Counted from the stretch's first letter, positions 47,546-57,575 are shown. The stretch: 64,000 bases of DNA from Pseudomonas sp. GL-B-19 (GCF_019956415.1 NZ_JAHBDK010000013.1:62001-126000); one strand, 5' to 3'. Notes: generated by a model from the sequence alone, not told the origin. Numbers and translations: made by a program.

Positions 47546-48961
47546 ATGAGCAACCAGATTCCGGTACACGACGTCACTCCACCCAACAAGAACGCGAACA
47601 ACAGCGTCGACCTCTACGCCTCTCGAGAAAAGATCTACACCCGCGCTTTCACTGGCCTTTTCCGCAATCTGCGGATGATGGGCGGCGCCTTTTTGTTTCT
47701 GTTGTATTTCGGCACGGTCTGGCTGAACTGGGGCGGTCATCAAGCCGTCTGGTGGAACCTGCCGGAGCGTAAATTCTTTATTTTTGGTGCAACGTTCTGG
47801 CCTCAGGATTTCATCCTGTTGTCGGGGATTTTGATTATCAGTGCCTTCGGCCTGTTCTTCATTACGGTGTACGCCGGTCGCGTGTGGTGCGGTTATACCT
47901 GCCCGCAAAGCGTCTGGACGTGGATTTTCATGTGGTGCGAAAAAGTCACCGAAGGCGACCGCAACCAGCGCATCAAGCTCGACAAAGCGCCGATGAGCGC
48001 CAACAAACTCCTGCGTAAATTCAGCAAGCATTCGATGTGGCTGTTGATCGGTTTTGTGACCGGCCTGACCTTTGTCGGTTACTTCTCGCCGATCCGTGAA
48101 CTGGTGTTCGACTTCTTCACCGGCGAAGCAGATGGCTGGTCGTATTTCTGGGTCGGTTTCTTCACCCTCGCCACCTACGGCAACGCCGGCTGGCTGCGCG
48201 AGCAAGTGTGCATTTACATGTGCCCGTACGCTCGTTTCCAGAGCGTGATGTTCGACAAGGACACACTGATCGTTTCCTACGATCCACGTCGTGGCGAGTC
48301 CCGTGGCCCGCGCAAGAAAGGCATCGACTACAAGGCACAAGGCCTGGGCGATTGCATCGATTGCACCATGTGCGTCCAGGTCTGCCCGACCGGCATCGAC
48401 ATCCGCGACGGCCTGCAAATCGAGTGCATCGGTTGCGCCGCCTGTATCGACGCATGCGATGCCATCATGGACAAGATGGACTACCCACGTGGCCTGATCA
48501 GCTACACCACCGAACACAACCTGTCCGGGCAAAAAACCCATAAACTGCGCCCGCGCCTGATCGGCTATGCCTTGGTGCTGCTGACGATGATTTCGTTGTT
48601 GATCACCGCGTTCTTCATGCGTTCGCTGGTCGGTTTCGACGTCAGTAAAGACCGCGTGCTGTACCGCGAGAATGCCGAAGGCCGAATCGAAAACGTCTAC
48701 AGCTTGAAAATCATGAACAAAGACCAGCGCGACCACACTTACGTGCTGGAGGCCACCGGTTTGCCGGACCTCAAGCTGCAAGGCAAGCGCGAGATCAAAG
48801 TCGCGGCCGGGGAAATATTCAGCCAGCCGGTAGAGTTGTCCAGCGCACCGGAAAAACTGCCATCGAGCACCAACGAGGTGAAATTCATCCTCAAGGATGC
48901 CGATGACGACAGCGTTCACGTTGAAGCCAAGAGCCGATTCATCGGCCCACAAATTCGTTGA
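47546..48961 (+). CDS. ccoG: CcoG/FixG, cbb3 oxidase accessory ferredoxin-like membrane protein
   Basis: 471 residues from ATG 47546 (MSNQIPVHDVTPPNKN). Several membrane helices (FLFLLYFGTVWL, FILLSGILIISAFGLFFIT, WLLIGFVTGLTFVGYF), a YTCPQSVWTW motif (Cys-Pro) and two [4Fe-4S] cysteine clusters (CIDCTMCVQVCPTG and CIGCAACIDACD). A C-terminal Ig-like domain faces the periplasm. CcoG is a copper reductase supplying Cu(I) for the CuB site of the oxidase. First gene of the ccoGHIS assembly operon. Confidence 0.93.
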   Translation: MSNQIPVHDVTPPNKNANNSVDLYASREKIYTRAFTGLFRNLRMMGGAFLFLLYFGTVWLNWGGHQAVWWNLPERKFFIFGATFWPQDFILLSGILIISAFGLFFITVYAGRVWCGYTCPQSVWTWIFMWCEKVTEGDRNQRIKLDKAPMSANKLLRKFSKHSMWLLIGFVTGLTFVGYFSPIRELVFDFFTGEADGWSYFWVGFFTLATYGNAGWLREQVCIYMCPYARFQSVMFDKDTLIVSYDPRRGESRGPRKKGIDYKAQGLGDCIDCTMCVQVCPTGIDIRDGLQIECIGCAACIDACDAIMDKMDYPRGLISYTTEHNLSGQKTHKLRPRLIGYALVLLTMISLLITAFFMRSLVGFDVSKDRVLYRENAEGRIENVYSLKIMNKDQRDHTYVLEATGLPDLKLQGKREIKVAAGEIFSQPVELSSAPEKLPSSTNEVKFILKDADDDSVHVEAKSRFIGPQIR

Positions 48962-48972
48962 GAGAAGTCGCC

Positions 48973-49512
48973 ATGCCCGCAGCATCTGCCGCAAGTCCCT
49001 GGTACAAGCACCTTTGGCCGTGGATCATCATCGGGATTCTGGCCTGTTCGGTGACCCTGACCTTGTCCATGGTGACCATCGCGGTGAATCACCCGATCGA
49101 CCTGGTGAACGACAACTACTACGAGGCTGGCAAAGGCATCAATCGCTCACTCGACCGTGAACTGCTGGCCCAGACCCTGCAACTGCGCGCCAGTGTTCAT
49201 CTGGATGGCATAACCGGTGAAGTCGACCTGCACCTGAGCGGCAACAGCCAACCGAAAACCCTCGAACTGAATCTGATCTCGCCGACTCAGCCGGAGAAGG
49301 ATCGCAAAATCACCCTCGTCCACAGCGACACAGAACAGGGCCGCTACATTGGTCAACTGAGCGACAAGGTCGAAGGCCGTCGCTTTGTAGAGTTGCTGGG
49401 GGTCGAAGGCGACAAGACCTGGCGCATGTTCGAAGAAGAACCGGTCAGCCACGACAAAGACCTGCTGCTGGGCGATGAACCGCTGCAAGGTGCCGAAGAC
49501 CTGAAAAAGTAA
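48973..49512 (+). CDS. ccoH: FixH/CcoH, cbb3 oxidase assembly protein
   Basis: 179 residues from ATG 48973; an upstream TTG at 48958 is less likely. One N-terminal membrane helix (WPWIIIGILACSVTLTLSMV) and the FixH hallmark DLVNDNYYEAGKGINRSLDR, then a periplasmic beta-rich domain. It takes part in cbb3 assembly, contacting CcoN and CcoI. It starts 11 bases after ccoG. Confidence 0.9.
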   Translation: MPAASAASPWYKHLWPWIIIGILACSVTLTLSMVTIAVNHPIDLVNDNYYEAGKGINRSLDRELLAQTLQLRASVHLDGITGEVDLHLSGNSQPKTLELNLISPTQPEKDRKITLVHSDTEQGRYIGQLSDKVEGRRFVELLGVEGDKTWRMFEEEPVSHDKDLLLGDEPLQGAEDLKK

Positions 49513-49526
49513 AGTCGCGCTTCGCG

Positions 49527-49621
49527 CATCGCGAGCAGGCTCACTCCCACAGTGGATCTCTGGTGTACACAGACCTTGTGCATGACATCGATCACATGTG
49601 GGAGCGAGCCTGCTCGCGATG
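49527..49621. repeat. REPIN between ccoH and ccoI
   Basis: CATCGCGAGCAGGCTCACTC and its inverse ending CCTGCTCGCGATG, with a ~50-base loop. It lies inside the operon, where such hairpins often stabilise upstream mRNA. Confidence 0.85.
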
Positions 49622-49652
49622 AGGCCCACCCGAACGATATAGACTCCACCTC

Positions 49653-52103
49653 ATGACCACTCCAACCCCCTGCTTCCACTGCGCCCTGCCCGTCCCGGCC
49701 GGCAGCCGCTTCACCGCTGCGGTCCTGGGTGATACCCGCGAGTTTTGCTGCCCGGGTTGCCAGGCGGTGGCCGAAGCTATCGTGGCGGGTGGGCTGGAAA
49801 GCTATTACCAGCATCGCAGCGAGTCCTCGGCCAACCCCGAAGCCTTGCCGGTGCAGTTGGTGGACGAACTGGCGCTGTACGACCGCGCCGACGTGCAAGC
49901 ACCTTTCGTGCGCCACGACGGCGACCTCGCCGAGACCACCTTGTTGATGGAAGGCATCAGCTGCGCCGCGTGCGGCTGGTTGATCGAGAAACACCTGCGC
50001 GGCTTGCCGGCAGTGGCCGAAGCACGGCTGAACCTGTCCAATCATCGCTTGCACGTACGCTGGGCCGACGCGCAATTACCGTTGAGCCAAGTCCTCAGTG
50101 AGTTGCGCCATATCGGTTACGCGGCCCACCCTTATCAAGCCGACCGCGCCAGCGAACAACTCGCCAGCGAGAACCGTCTGGCCTTGCGTCAACTGGGTGT
50201 CGCCGGGCTGCTGTGGTTCCAGGCGATGATGGCGACCATGGCCACCTGGCCGGAATTCAACATCGACCTCAGCCCCGAAATGCACACCATTTTGCGCTGG
50301 GTCGCGCTGTTTCTGACTACACCGATTGTGTTCTACAGTTGCGCACCTTTTTTCAAAGGCGCAATGCGCGACCTGCGCACCCGCCACCTGACCATGGACG
50401 TTTCGGTCTCACTGGCGATTGGCAGCGCCTACCTCGCCGGGATCTGGACCTCGATCACCGGCGCCGGTGAGCTGTATTTCGATGCGGTCGGGATGTTTGC
50501 GCTGTTCCTTCTTGCCGGCCGCTATCTGGAACGCCGAGCCCGCGAGCGCACCGCCGCCGCTACCGCACAACTGGTCAACCTGCTGCCCGCTTCTTGCCTG
50601 CGCCTGAACACTGACGGCCAGAGCGAGCGAATCCTGCTCACCGAGTTACGTGTGGGGGATCAGGTACTGGTTCACCCTGGCGCGATTCTGCCGGCGGACG
50701 GCAAGATTCTCGATGGCCAGTCGAGCATCGACGAGTCGCTGCTGACCGGCGAATACCTGCCGCAACCGCGAACGCCAGGCGACGCAGTGACCGCCGGCAC
50801 GCTGAACGTTGAAGGGGCGTTGACGGTGCAAGTGTTGGCACTGGGCCAGGACACGCGACTGTCCGCCATTGTCCGCCTGCTGGACCGCGCACAAGCCGAA
50901 AAGCCGCGCCTGGCGGAAATCGCCGACCGTGCCGCGCAGTGGTTTTTGCTGTTGTCGCTGATTGCCGCTGCTGCCATTGGTCTGTTGTGGTGGGAACTCG
51001 ATTCATCGCGAGCCTTCTGGATTGTGCTGGCCATGCTCGTCGCCACCTGCCCGTGCGCTTTGTCCCTCGCGACGCCAACCGCGCTGACCGCCGCCACCGG
51101 TACGCTGCACAAACTCGGTCTGTTGCTGACGCGCGGTCATGTGCTGGAAGGCTTGAACCAGATCGACACGGTAATCTTCGACAAGACCGGCACCCTCACT
51201 GAAGGTCGTCTGGCATTGCGTTCAATCCGCCCCCTTGGCGCACTCGACAGTGACCGCTGCCTGAGCCTCGCTGCCGCACTGGAAAACCGCTCCGAACACC
51301 CGATCGCCCGAGCCTTTGGCCGCGCGCCACTGGCCGCAGAAGAAGTCCACAGCACGCCGGGGCTGGGTCTTGAGGGCCTGGTCGGCGTCCAGCGATTGCG
51401 AATTGGCCAGCCAGGTTTTGTCTGCGAACTCAGTGGCGCATCCGTGCCCTTGATGCCCGATGAAGCGGGCCAATGGTTGCTGCTCGGCGACACTCAAGGT
51501 CCACTGGCGTGGTTTGTCCTCGACGACCGTTTGCGCGCCGATGCCCCGGCATTGCTGCAAGCCTGCAAGGCGCGGGGCTGGCGAACCTTGCTGCTGTCCG
51601 GCGACAGCTCGCCGATGGTCGCCAGTGTCGCTGCTGAGCTGGGTATCGACGAGGCCCGTGGCGGTTTACGGCCGGACGATAAACTGCAGGTCCTGCAACA
51701 ACTGCACAAGGAAGGCCGCAAGGTATTGATGCTCGGTGACGGGGTCAACGACGTGCCGGTGCTGGCTGCTGCCGACATCAGTGTGGCGATGGGCTCGGCC
51801 ACCGATCTGGCGAAAACCAGCGCCGATGCCGTGTTACTGTCCAACCGCCTCGATGCGCTGGTGCAAGCCTTCAGTTTGGCGCGGCGAACCCGTCGGATTA
51901 TCATCGAGAACCTGCTGTGGGCCGGGTTGTACAATGGCCTCATGTTGCCGTTCGCTGCCCTCGGCTGGATTACCCCCGTCTGGGCCGCCGTCGGCATGTC
52001 GATCAGTTCGTTGACCGTGGTGCTGAACGCCCTGCGCCTGACTCGCCTGCCGAGCATGCCGGCCGCCTCCGCCACGCCAGAAACCCGCCCGCTGCCGGCC
52101 TGA
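49653..52103 (+). CDS. ccoI: CcoI/FixI copper-transporting P1B-type ATPase
   Basis: 816 residues. An N-terminal cysteine-rich region (CFHCALPVP, FCCPGCQ), heavy-metal-associated site GISCAACGWL, membrane metal path CPC in ATCPCALSLATP, phosphorylation site DKTGTLTEG, and nucleotide hinge GDGVNDVPVLAAADISVAMG. It exports Cu(I) across the inner membrane for loading into cbb3 oxidase rather than for detoxification. Follows a REPIN. Confidence 0.93.
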   Translation: MTTPTPCFHCALPVPAGSRFTAAVLGDTREFCCPGCQAVAEAIVAGGLESYYQHRSESSANPEALPVQLVDELALYDRADVQAPFVRHDGDLAETTLLMEGISCAACGWLIEKHLRGLPAVAEARLNLSNHRLHVRWADAQLPLSQVLSELRHIGYAAHPYQADRASEQLASENRLALRQLGVAGLLWFQAMMATMATWPEFNIDLSPEMHTILRWVALFLTTPIVFYSCAPFFKGAMRDLRTRHLTMDVSVSLAIGSAYLAGIWTSITGAGELYFDAVGMFALFLLAGRYLERRARERTAAATAQLVNLLPASCLRLNTDGQSERILLTELRVGDQVLVHPGAILPADGKILDGQSSIDESLLTGEYLPQPRTPGDAVTAGTLNVEGALTVQVLALGQDTRLSAIVRLLDRAQAEKPRLAEIADRAAQWFLLLSLIAAAAIGLLWWELDSSRAFWIVLAMLVATCPCALSLATPTALTAATGTLHKLGLLLTRGHVLEGLNQIDTVIFDKTGTLTEGRLALRSIRPLGALDSDRCLSLAAALENRSEHPIARAFGRAPLAAEEVHSTPGLGLEGLVGVQRLRIGQPGFVCELSGASVPLMPDEAGQWLLLGDTQGPLAWFVLDDRLRADAPALLQACKARGWRTLLLSGDSSPMVASVAAELGIDEARGGLRPDDKLQVLQQLHKEGRKVLMLGDGVNDVPVLAAADISVAMGSATDLAKTSADAVLLSNRLDALVQAFSLARRTRRIIIENLLWAGLYNGLMLPFAALGWITPVWAAVGMSISSLTVVLNALRLTRLPSMPAASATPETRPLPA

Positions 52104-52128
52104 GCCAGCGCGGGCATGGAGTCCACCC

Positions 52129-52347
52129 ATGCCAGCTCTATACGTGATGATCCCGGCCGCATTGCTGCTCGTGGCCATCGCTGTCTACATCTTCTTCTGG
52201 GCAGTTGACAGCGGCCAGTACGACGACCTCGACGGCCCGGCCCACAGCATTCTGTTCGACGACCAGGACCCGGCCCACAAAGCAGCGGTCGATGAAGCCA
52301 GCGGCCATCCGGCCAAGCCGGACGACAAGGCGCCGCCTCATGCTTGA
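52129..52347 (+). CDS. ccoS: cbb3 oxidase maturation protein CcoS
   Basis: 72 residues: one helix (YVMIPAALLLVAIAVYIFFW), then AVDSGQYDDLDGPAHSILFDD, the signature of CcoS. It is required for insertion of heme b and CuB in known systems. The stop overlaps the next ATG by 8 bases. Confidence 0.93.
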   Translation: MPALYVMIPAALLLVAIAVYIFFWAVDSGQYDDLDGPAHSILFDDQDPAHKAAVDEASGHPAKPDDKAPPHA

Positions 52348-53023
52348 ATTGGCGCCACTGCTGGTGTCCGCGGTAATTCTCGGTTTGCTCGGGGGCGGCC
52401 ATTGCCTGGGCATGTGCGGCGGCTTGATGGGCGCGCTGACCCTGGCGATTCCCAAGGAACAACGCAGCCGGCGCTTTCGACTGCTGCTGGCTTACAACCT
52501 GGGACGAATCCTCAGCTATGCCACGGCCGGCCTGCTGATCGGTCTGGCGGGCTGGGCCGTGGCCAACAGCCCTGCAGCCATGTTTATGCGGGTCATTGCC
52601 GGTTTACTGTTGATCGCCATGGGCCTGTACCTCGCCGGCTGGTGGAGCGGTCTGACCCGCATCGAAAGCCTGGGCCGCGGCCTGTGGCGACATATCCAAC
52701 CGATCGCCAACACATTGCTGCCGGTGTCGAGCCTGCCCCGCGCCTTGCTGCTGGGTGCGCTTTGGGGTTGGCTGCCGTGCGGGTTGGTTTACAGCACGCT
52801 GTTGTGGTCGGCCAGCCAGGGAAATGCGCTGGACAGTGCGCTGTTGATGCTCGCCTTCGGACTGGGCACCTGGCCAGTGCTGCTCGCCACGGGTCTGGCC
52901 GCGGAGCGGGTGACGGCGCTGTTACGCAAACGCAGCGTACGCATGACGGGTGGGTTGCTGGTGATGCTGTTTGGCATATGGACCTTGCCGGGGCCGCATC
53001 AGCATTGGCTTATGGGGCATTAG
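52340..53023 (+). CDS. DsbD_2/SafE-like membrane protein of the cco assembly operon
   Basis: 227 residues from ATG 52340 (MLELAPLLVSAVILGLLGGG), about six helices. The motif GHCLGMCGGLMGALT with paired cysteines and the LPCGLVYSTLLW segment mark the PF13386 family (COG2836, sulfite-exporter TauE/SafE annotation). In cbb3-bearing bacteria it lies after ccoS, and members are implicated in copper handling or oxidase assembly. Cysteine pairs in the membrane fit metal or thiol transfer (inference). Confidence 0.8.
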   Translation: MLELAPLLVSAVILGLLGGGHCLGMCGGLMGALTLAIPKEQRSRRFRLLLAYNLGRILSYATAGLLIGLAGWAVANSPAAMFMRVIAGLLLIAMGLYLAGWWSGLTRIESLGRGLWRHIQPIANTLLPVSSLPRALLLGALWGWLPCGLVYSTLLWSASQGNALDSALLMLAFGLGTWPVLLATGLAAERVTALLRKRSVRMTGGLLVMLFGIWTLPGPHQHWLMGH

Positions 53024-53038
53024 ATCGGCGGTGCCCCA

Positions 53039-53113
53039 TTCGCGAGCAGGCTCGCTCCCACACTGGATTTGCGGCGCTCAAAAAAAACCTGTGGGAGCGA
53101 GCCGGCTCCGGGC
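53039..53113. repeat. REPIN between the cco assembly operon and hemN
   Basis: Arms TTCGCGAGCAGGCTCGCTCC and GGGAGCGAGCCGGCTCCGGG; the second arm is partly degenerate. Confidence 0.75.
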
Positions 53114-53158
53114 GGCGTTCCGACGAAGAGGTTTTCACCAAGTGAGCAGATCTTGACC

Positions 53159-53172
53159 TTGACACAAATCAA
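53159..53172 (+). promoter_or_regulatory. Anr/FNR box upstream of hemN
   Basis: TTGAC-ACAA-ATCAA, a full consensus match, 65 bases before the hemN ATG. In pseudomonads hemN is induced by Anr under low oxygen. Confidence 0.85.
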
Positions 53173-53237
53173 CATGCCCAACCGCCTCGCCCCCTAGACT
53201 CGCAGTCACTGCCAGCCTATCCGGGGGGAATGCCCGC

Positions 53238-54623
53238 ATGATGCTCGACGCCATTCGTTGGGACACCGATCTGATCCGCCGTTATGACCTGGCGGGACCG
53301 CGCTACACCTCTTATCCGACTGCGGTGCAATTCAACAGTCAGGTCGGCTCGTTCGACCTGCTCCACGCGCTGCGCGACAGCCGCAAGGCCATGCGCCCGT
53401 TGTCGCTGTACGTGCACGTGCCGTTTTGCGCGAACATTTGCTACTACTGTGCCTGCAACAAAGTCATCACCAAGGACCGTGGCCGTGCCCTGCCCTACTT
53501 GCAGCGTCTTGAGCAGGAAATCCAGCTGATCGCCTGTCACCTCGACCCGACGCAGAAGGTCGAACAACTGCACTTTGGCGGCGGCACCCCGACTTTTCTC
53601 AGCCACGATGAACTGCGCCAGTTGATGGCCCGGTTACGCAAAAGCTTCAATTTGCTGGATGACGATTCCGGCGACTACGGCATCGAAATCGACCCTCGCG
53701 AAGCCGACTGGTCGACCATGGGCTTGCTGCGCGAACTGGGCTTCAACCGCGTCAGCATTGGCCTGCAAGACCTCGACCCGGCCGTGCAACGGGCAGTCAA
53801 TCGCCTGCAAAGCCTGGAAGAAACCCGTGCCGTGATCGACGCTGCCCGGACCCTGCAATTTCGTTCGATCAACATCGATCTGATCTATGGCTTGCCCAGA
53901 CAGACACCCGAAAATTTCGCCCGCACAGTCGATGAAGTCATCAACCTGCAACCGGATCGGCTCTCGGTATTCAATTACGCGCATTTGCCGGAACGCTTCA
54001 TGCCGCAGCGGCGCATCAACAGCGACGAGCTGCCAACGCCGGCGCAGAAGCTGGAAATGCTCCAAAGCACCATCGAACAACTGACCGCAGCCGGCTACCG
54101 CTACATCGGCATGGACCACTTTGCCCTGCCCGACGACGAACTGGCGATTGCCCAGGAAGAATCGACCCTGCAACGCAACTTTCAGGGCTACACCACCCAC
54201 GGGCATTGCGATTTGATCGGTTTGGGGGTGTCAGCCATCAGCCAGATCGGTGATCTGTACTGCCAGAACACCACCGACCTGGCGCAATATCAGAACACTC
54301 TGGACGCAGCTCAACTGGCCACCAGTCGTGGCCTGGTGTGTAACGCCGATGACCGTTTGCGGCGGGCGGTGATACAGCAACTGATCTGCAATTTCAGCCT
54401 GGAATTCATCGCGATTGAAGAGGCTTACAACATCGACTTTCGCGGCTACTTTGGCCAACTTTGGCCGCAGCTTCAGACCATGGCCGATGACGGCTTGATC
54501 ACCCTCGACAACGAACGAATCACCGTTCTGCCGGCGGGTCGTTTGCTGGTTCGGTCGGTGTGCATGGCGTTTGATGCCTATCTGCAACAGCTCAACCACC
54601 AGCGGTTTTCCCGGGTGATCTAG
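53238..54623 (+). CDS. hemN: Oxygen-independent coproporphyrinogen III oxidase
   Basis: 461 residues, full length. Radical-SAM motif CANICYYCACNK (CxxxCxxC), GGGTPTFL for SAM binding, and the C-terminal HemN winged-helix region. It converts coproporphyrinogen III to protoporphyrinogen IX without oxygen, so heme can be made for the cbb3 oxidases in hypoxia. Start ATG 53238 after GGGGGGAA; ATG 53241 is next. Anr box upstream. Confidence 0.95.
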   Translation: MMLDAIRWDTDLIRRYDLAGPRYTSYPTAVQFNSQVGSFDLLHALRDSRKAMRPLSLYVHVPFCANICYYCACNKVITKDRGRALPYLQRLEQEIQLIACHLDPTQKVEQLHFGGGTPTFLSHDELRQLMARLRKSFNLLDDDSGDYGIEIDPREADWSTMGLLRELGFNRVSIGLQDLDPAVQRAVNRLQSLEETRAVIDAARTLQFRSINIDLIYGLPRQTPENFARTVDEVINLQPDRLSVFNYAHLPERFMPQRRINSDELPTPAQKLEMLQSTIEQLTAAGYRYIGMDHFALPDDELAIAQEESTLQRNFQGYTTHGHCDLIGLGVSAISQIGDLYCQNTTDLAQYQNTLDAAQLATSRGLVCNADDRLRRAVIQQLICNFSLEFIAIEEAYNIDFRGYFGQLWPQLQTMADDGLITLDNERITVLPAGRLLVRSVCMAFDAYLQQLNHQRFSRVI

Positions 54624-54749
54624 CTTTGCCCAGCACCGCCAGACACCACCCTATATCGTGTCGTGACAATATCTGCGCAAACTGGCCCGAACGCCCTCCC
54701 GTGGGTTACCCTTACGTCTTATGTGTGTTTTCCCACAAGGATTGAAGAA

Positions 54750-55484
54750 ATGTCCGAGCCAGTCAAACTGCGTGCTCATAACCAGGCCCATTGCAAGGAT
54801 TGCAGCCTCGCGCCCCTGTGTTTACCGCTGTCTCTGAACCTGGAAGACATGGATGCGCTGGACGACATCGTCAAACGTGGCCGCCCGCTGAAAAAAGGTG
54901 AGTTCCTGTTTCGCCAGGGCGATACCTTCGATTGCGTCTACGCAGTACGCTCCGGCGCCCTCAAGACGTTCAGCCTGAGCGACAGCGGTGAAGAGCAACT
55001 CACCGGTTTCCACCTGCCGAGTGAACTGGTCGGCCTGTCGGGCATGGACACCGAAAAGCATCCCGTGTCGGCGCAAGCGCTGGAAACGACCTCGGTGTGC
55101 GAGATCCCTTTCGACCGCCTCGACGAGCTGGCCCTGCAACTGCCGCAACTGCGCCGTCAGTTGATGCGCGTCATGAGCCGCGAGATTCGTGAAGATCAAC
55201 AAATGATGTTGCTGCTGTCGAAAAAAACCGCCGACGAGCGTATCGCCACGTTCCTGGTGAACCTGTCGGCACGTTTTCGCGCCCGCGGTTTCTCGGCCAA
55301 CCAGTTCCGCCTGAGCATGTCGCGCAACGAAATCGGCAACTACCTGGGGCTGGCGGTGGAAACCGTGTCCCGGGTCTTCACCCGTTTCCAGCAAAACGAA
55401 TTGATCGCTGCCGAAGGCAAGGAAATCCATATCCTCGACCCAATCCAGCTCTGCGCGTTGGCCGGCGGCTCTGTCGAAGGCTGA
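54750..55484 (+). CDS. anr: Oxygen-sensing transcription regulator Anr (FNR family)
   Basis: 244 residues from ATG 54750 with AAGGA upstream, the usual Anr length. Iron-sulfur ligands Cys15, Cys18, Cys24 ([14 protein letters not shown]) and a distal Cys in TSVCEIPF bind a [4Fe-4S] cluster destroyed by oxygen. Cyclic-nucleotide-like domain, dimer helix, then a helix-turn-helix with [20 protein letters not shown], whose ETVSR reads TTGAT half-sites. It is predicted to control cco, ccoG and hemN here, each preceded by an Anr-type box. Confidence 0.96.
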   Translation: MSEPVKLRAHNQAHCKDCSLAPLCLPLSLNLEDMDALDDIVKRGRPLKKGEFLFRQGDTFDCVYAVRSGALKTFSLSDSGEEQLTGFHLPSELVGLSGMDTEKHPVSAQALETTSVCEIPFDRLDELALQLPQLRRQLMRVMSREIREDQQMMLLLSKKTADERIATFLVNLSARFRARGFSANQFRLSMSRNEIGNYLGLAVETVSRVFTRFQQNELIAAEGKEIHILDPIQLCALAGGSVEG

Positions 55485-55495
55485 TTGCAACCATT

Positions 55496-55521
55496 GCGGC
55501 TGAGCGAAACCGTTCAGCCGC
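55496..55521 (+). terminator. Stem-loop between anr and apt
   Basis: GCGGCTGAGCG-AAAC-CGTTCAGCCGC, 11-base arms with one mismatch. The T run is weak. A TTATACT -10-like element (55524-55530) follows and may drive apt. Confidence 0.6.
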
Positions 55522-55563
55522 CGTTATACTGCGACGTTTGCAGCCTGCCAGGATTCTTCGACT

Positions 55564-56112
55564 ATGGCCTTCGACTCCTTCGACATCAAATCCCTGATCC
55601 GCCCCGTGATCGACTTTCCCAAGCCAGGCGTGATCTTTCGTGACATCACCCCGTTGTTTCAATCGCCCACGGCCCTGCGCCTGGTGATGGACAGCTTTGC
55701 CCATCGCTATGTCGAAGCCGATTTCACCCACATCGGGGCGATGGATGCGCGTGGTTTCCTGATCGGTTCGGTGCTGGCGTATCAGCTGAACAAACCGCTG
55801 GTGCTGTTCCGCAAGCAAGGCAAACTACCGGCCGAAGTGTTGGCCGAAGGTTACGCGACCGAGTACGGCGAAGCGTTTCTCGAAGTGCATGCCGACAGTC
55901 TGTGCGAGGGCGATTCGGTGGTGATGTTCGATGACCTGATCGCCACTGGCGGCACGCTCATTGCGGCGGCGAACCTGATTCGGCGCATGGGCGCGCGGGT
56001 TCATGAAGCGGCGGCGATTATTGACTTGCCGGAGCTGGGTGGGTCGCAGCGCTTGGAAGATATGGGTATCCCGACGTTCTGCCTGACGCAATTTGCGTTG
56101 AGCGATAAGTAA
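55564..56112 (+). CDS. apt: Adenine phosphoribosyltransferase
   Basis: 182 residues. PRPP-binding motif [17 protein letters not shown] and the family opening [16 protein letters not shown]. It salvages adenine to AMP in the cytosol. Same gene order (hemN-anr-apt) as other pseudomonads. Confidence 0.95.
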   Translation: MAFDSFDIKSLIRPVIDFPKPGVIFRDITPLFQSPTALRLVMDSFAHRYVEADFTHIGAMDARGFLIGSVLAYQLNKPLVLFRKQGKLPAEVLAEGYATEYGEAFLEVHADSLCEGDSVVMFDDLIATGGTLIAAANLIRRMGARVHEAAAIIDLPELGGSQRLEDMGIPTFCLTQFALSDK

Positions 56113-56131
56113 GCGGCGACTTTAAAATCGC

Positions 56132-56208
56132 CATCGCGAGCAGGCTCACTCCTACAGGGGTTTTGTGAACGCCACAAATCCAGTGTAGGAGTGAGCCTGC
56201 TCGCGATG
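56132..56208. repeat. REPIN after apt
   Basis: CATCGCGAGCAGGCTCACTC and the inverse arm ending CCTGCTCGCGATG around a ~35-base loop, between the convergent apt and acyl-CoA dehydrogenase genes. Confidence 0.85.
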
Positions 56209-56242
56209 GCGTCAGTAGCAACACCGCACAGCTCCAATTTGA

Positions 56243-57391
56243 TTAAAGCCCCATCTGCTTACTGATAATCTCGTTCATCACTTCCCGCGTCCCGCCACCA
56301 ATCGACAGAATTCGGTTATCCCGGTACAGCCGCTCCACCAGGCTTTCGCGCATATAACCCAAACCACCCAAGATCTGCACCGCATCGTTAACGATACGGT
56401 CCGCCGTGTCGGTGGCGAAATTCTTGGCCATCGAAATTTCCTTGATCACACTCTGCCCCGCCGCCATCTTCGCCGCTTGGCGATAGGTAAACTCCCGAGA
56501 CACTTCCAGCGCGGTCGCCATCTCGGCGAGGCGGTGTTTGAGCACCTGGAATTTGCCGATGGGTTTACCGAAGGCTTCACGCTGACGCGCCCATTTCAGG
56601 CTCTCCTCCAGCGCAAGCTGCGCGGTCATGTTGGCCATCAGCGCCAGCGCCAGACGCTCACTCTGAAAATTGCCCATGATGCAGGCGAAGCCCATGTTTT
56701 CTGCGCCGATCAGATTGCCGACTGGCACCCGGCAATCGTCGAAAAACAACTCAGCCGTGTCCGACGCCCACCAGCCCATTTTCTTCAACTGACGGCCAAC
56801 GGTGAAACCGGGCGTGCCCTTCTCGATCAACAACAGGCTGATGCCACCAAAACCCGGCTCGCCGGTGCGCACCGCAACGGTGTAGAAATCGGCACGAACG
56901 CCGCTGGTGATAAAGGTTTTGCTGCCGCTGACCCGGTAGAAGTCACCGTCACGCACGGCACGGGTTTGCAGGTTGGCGACGTCGGATCCGCCGCTTGGTT
57001 CGGTGACGGCCAGGGCGCTGATCTTCTCGCCGGACAACACCAGTGGCACGACACGATCGCGGATTTCGGGCTTGGCCCACTTGAGGATGGGTGGCAGGCC
57101 GATGTCCAGCGAACCGAGACCGGCCACCAGTCCGCCAGAACCACAGCGCATCAGCTCTTCGCTGGCGGCGACCTTGGCGAACAGATCACCTTCATGACTG
57201 CCACCCAGCGCTTCGGGGTAGTCAATACCCAGAATCCCGGCGGCACCGGCCTTGAGATAGAGCTCACGGGGAAAGCTTTCAGCTTCCTCCCACTGATCAA
57301 TGTCCGGGAGAATTTCACGCTCGACGAAACGTCTGACGCTGTCGCGGACCAATTGGTGGCTGGGATCGAAGTATTCCTGAAAGGCAGGCAT
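56243..57391 (-). CDS. Acyl-CoA dehydrogenase
   Basis: 382 residues, full length. Signature ALAVTEPSGGSDVANLQT, SGSKTFITSG (FAD contact), and the C-terminal ILGGLGYMRESLVERLYRD with the base-region glutamate pattern. FAD-dependent alpha,beta-desaturation of acyl-CoA in fatty-acid or branched-chain catabolism. An acyl-CoA dehydrogenase beside recR is conserved in Pseudomonas. Chain-length preference is not deducible. Confidence 0.9.
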   Translation of the reverse strand: MPAFQEYFDPSHQLVRDSVRRFVEREILPDIDQWEEAESFPRELYLKAGAAGILGIDYPEALGGSHEGDLFAKVAASEELMRCGSGGLVAGLGSLDIGLPPILKWAKPEIRDRVVPLVLSGEKISALAVTEPSGGSDVANLQTRAVRDGDFYRVSGSKTFITSGVRADFYTVAVRTGEPGFGGISLLLIEKGTPGFTVGRQLKKMGWWASDTAELFFDDCRVPVGNLIGAENMGFACIMGNFQSERLALALMANMTAQLALEESLKWARQREAFGKPIGKFQVLKHRLAEMATALEVSREFTYRQAAKMAAGQSVIKEISMAKNFATDTADRIVNDAVQILGGLGYMRESLVERLYRDNRILSIGGGTREVMNEIISKQMGL

Positions 57392-57483
57392 CGGCGAACT
57401 CCACTGAAGGTTCAGTGACGTTAACCGAGCGCTTGCTTGGTTTTCAACAGGAATGTGTGAATCAGGGGGAACCGAGGTGCGCC

Positions 57484-57561
57484 CTTCGCTGGCAAGCCAG
57501 CTCCTACACTGGATCTATGTCACGCCAAAAAACCCTGTAGGAGCGGGCTTGCCCGCGAAGG
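57484..57561. repeat. REPIN, mixed arms
   Basis: TTCGCTGGCAAGCCAGCTCC and, inverted, TGTAGGAGCGGGCTTGCCCG. The first arm is the same type as in the large array at 24.8-26.6 kb; the second belongs to a sister group. Confidence 0.8.
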
Positions 57562-57575
57562 GGCCCGTTCAGACA

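Noticed and set aside
56477..57418. Plus-strand frame over the acyl-CoA dehydrogenase gene, and 60917-62059 over dnaX
   Set aside because: Antisense shadows; the minus-strand genes are complete and conserved.
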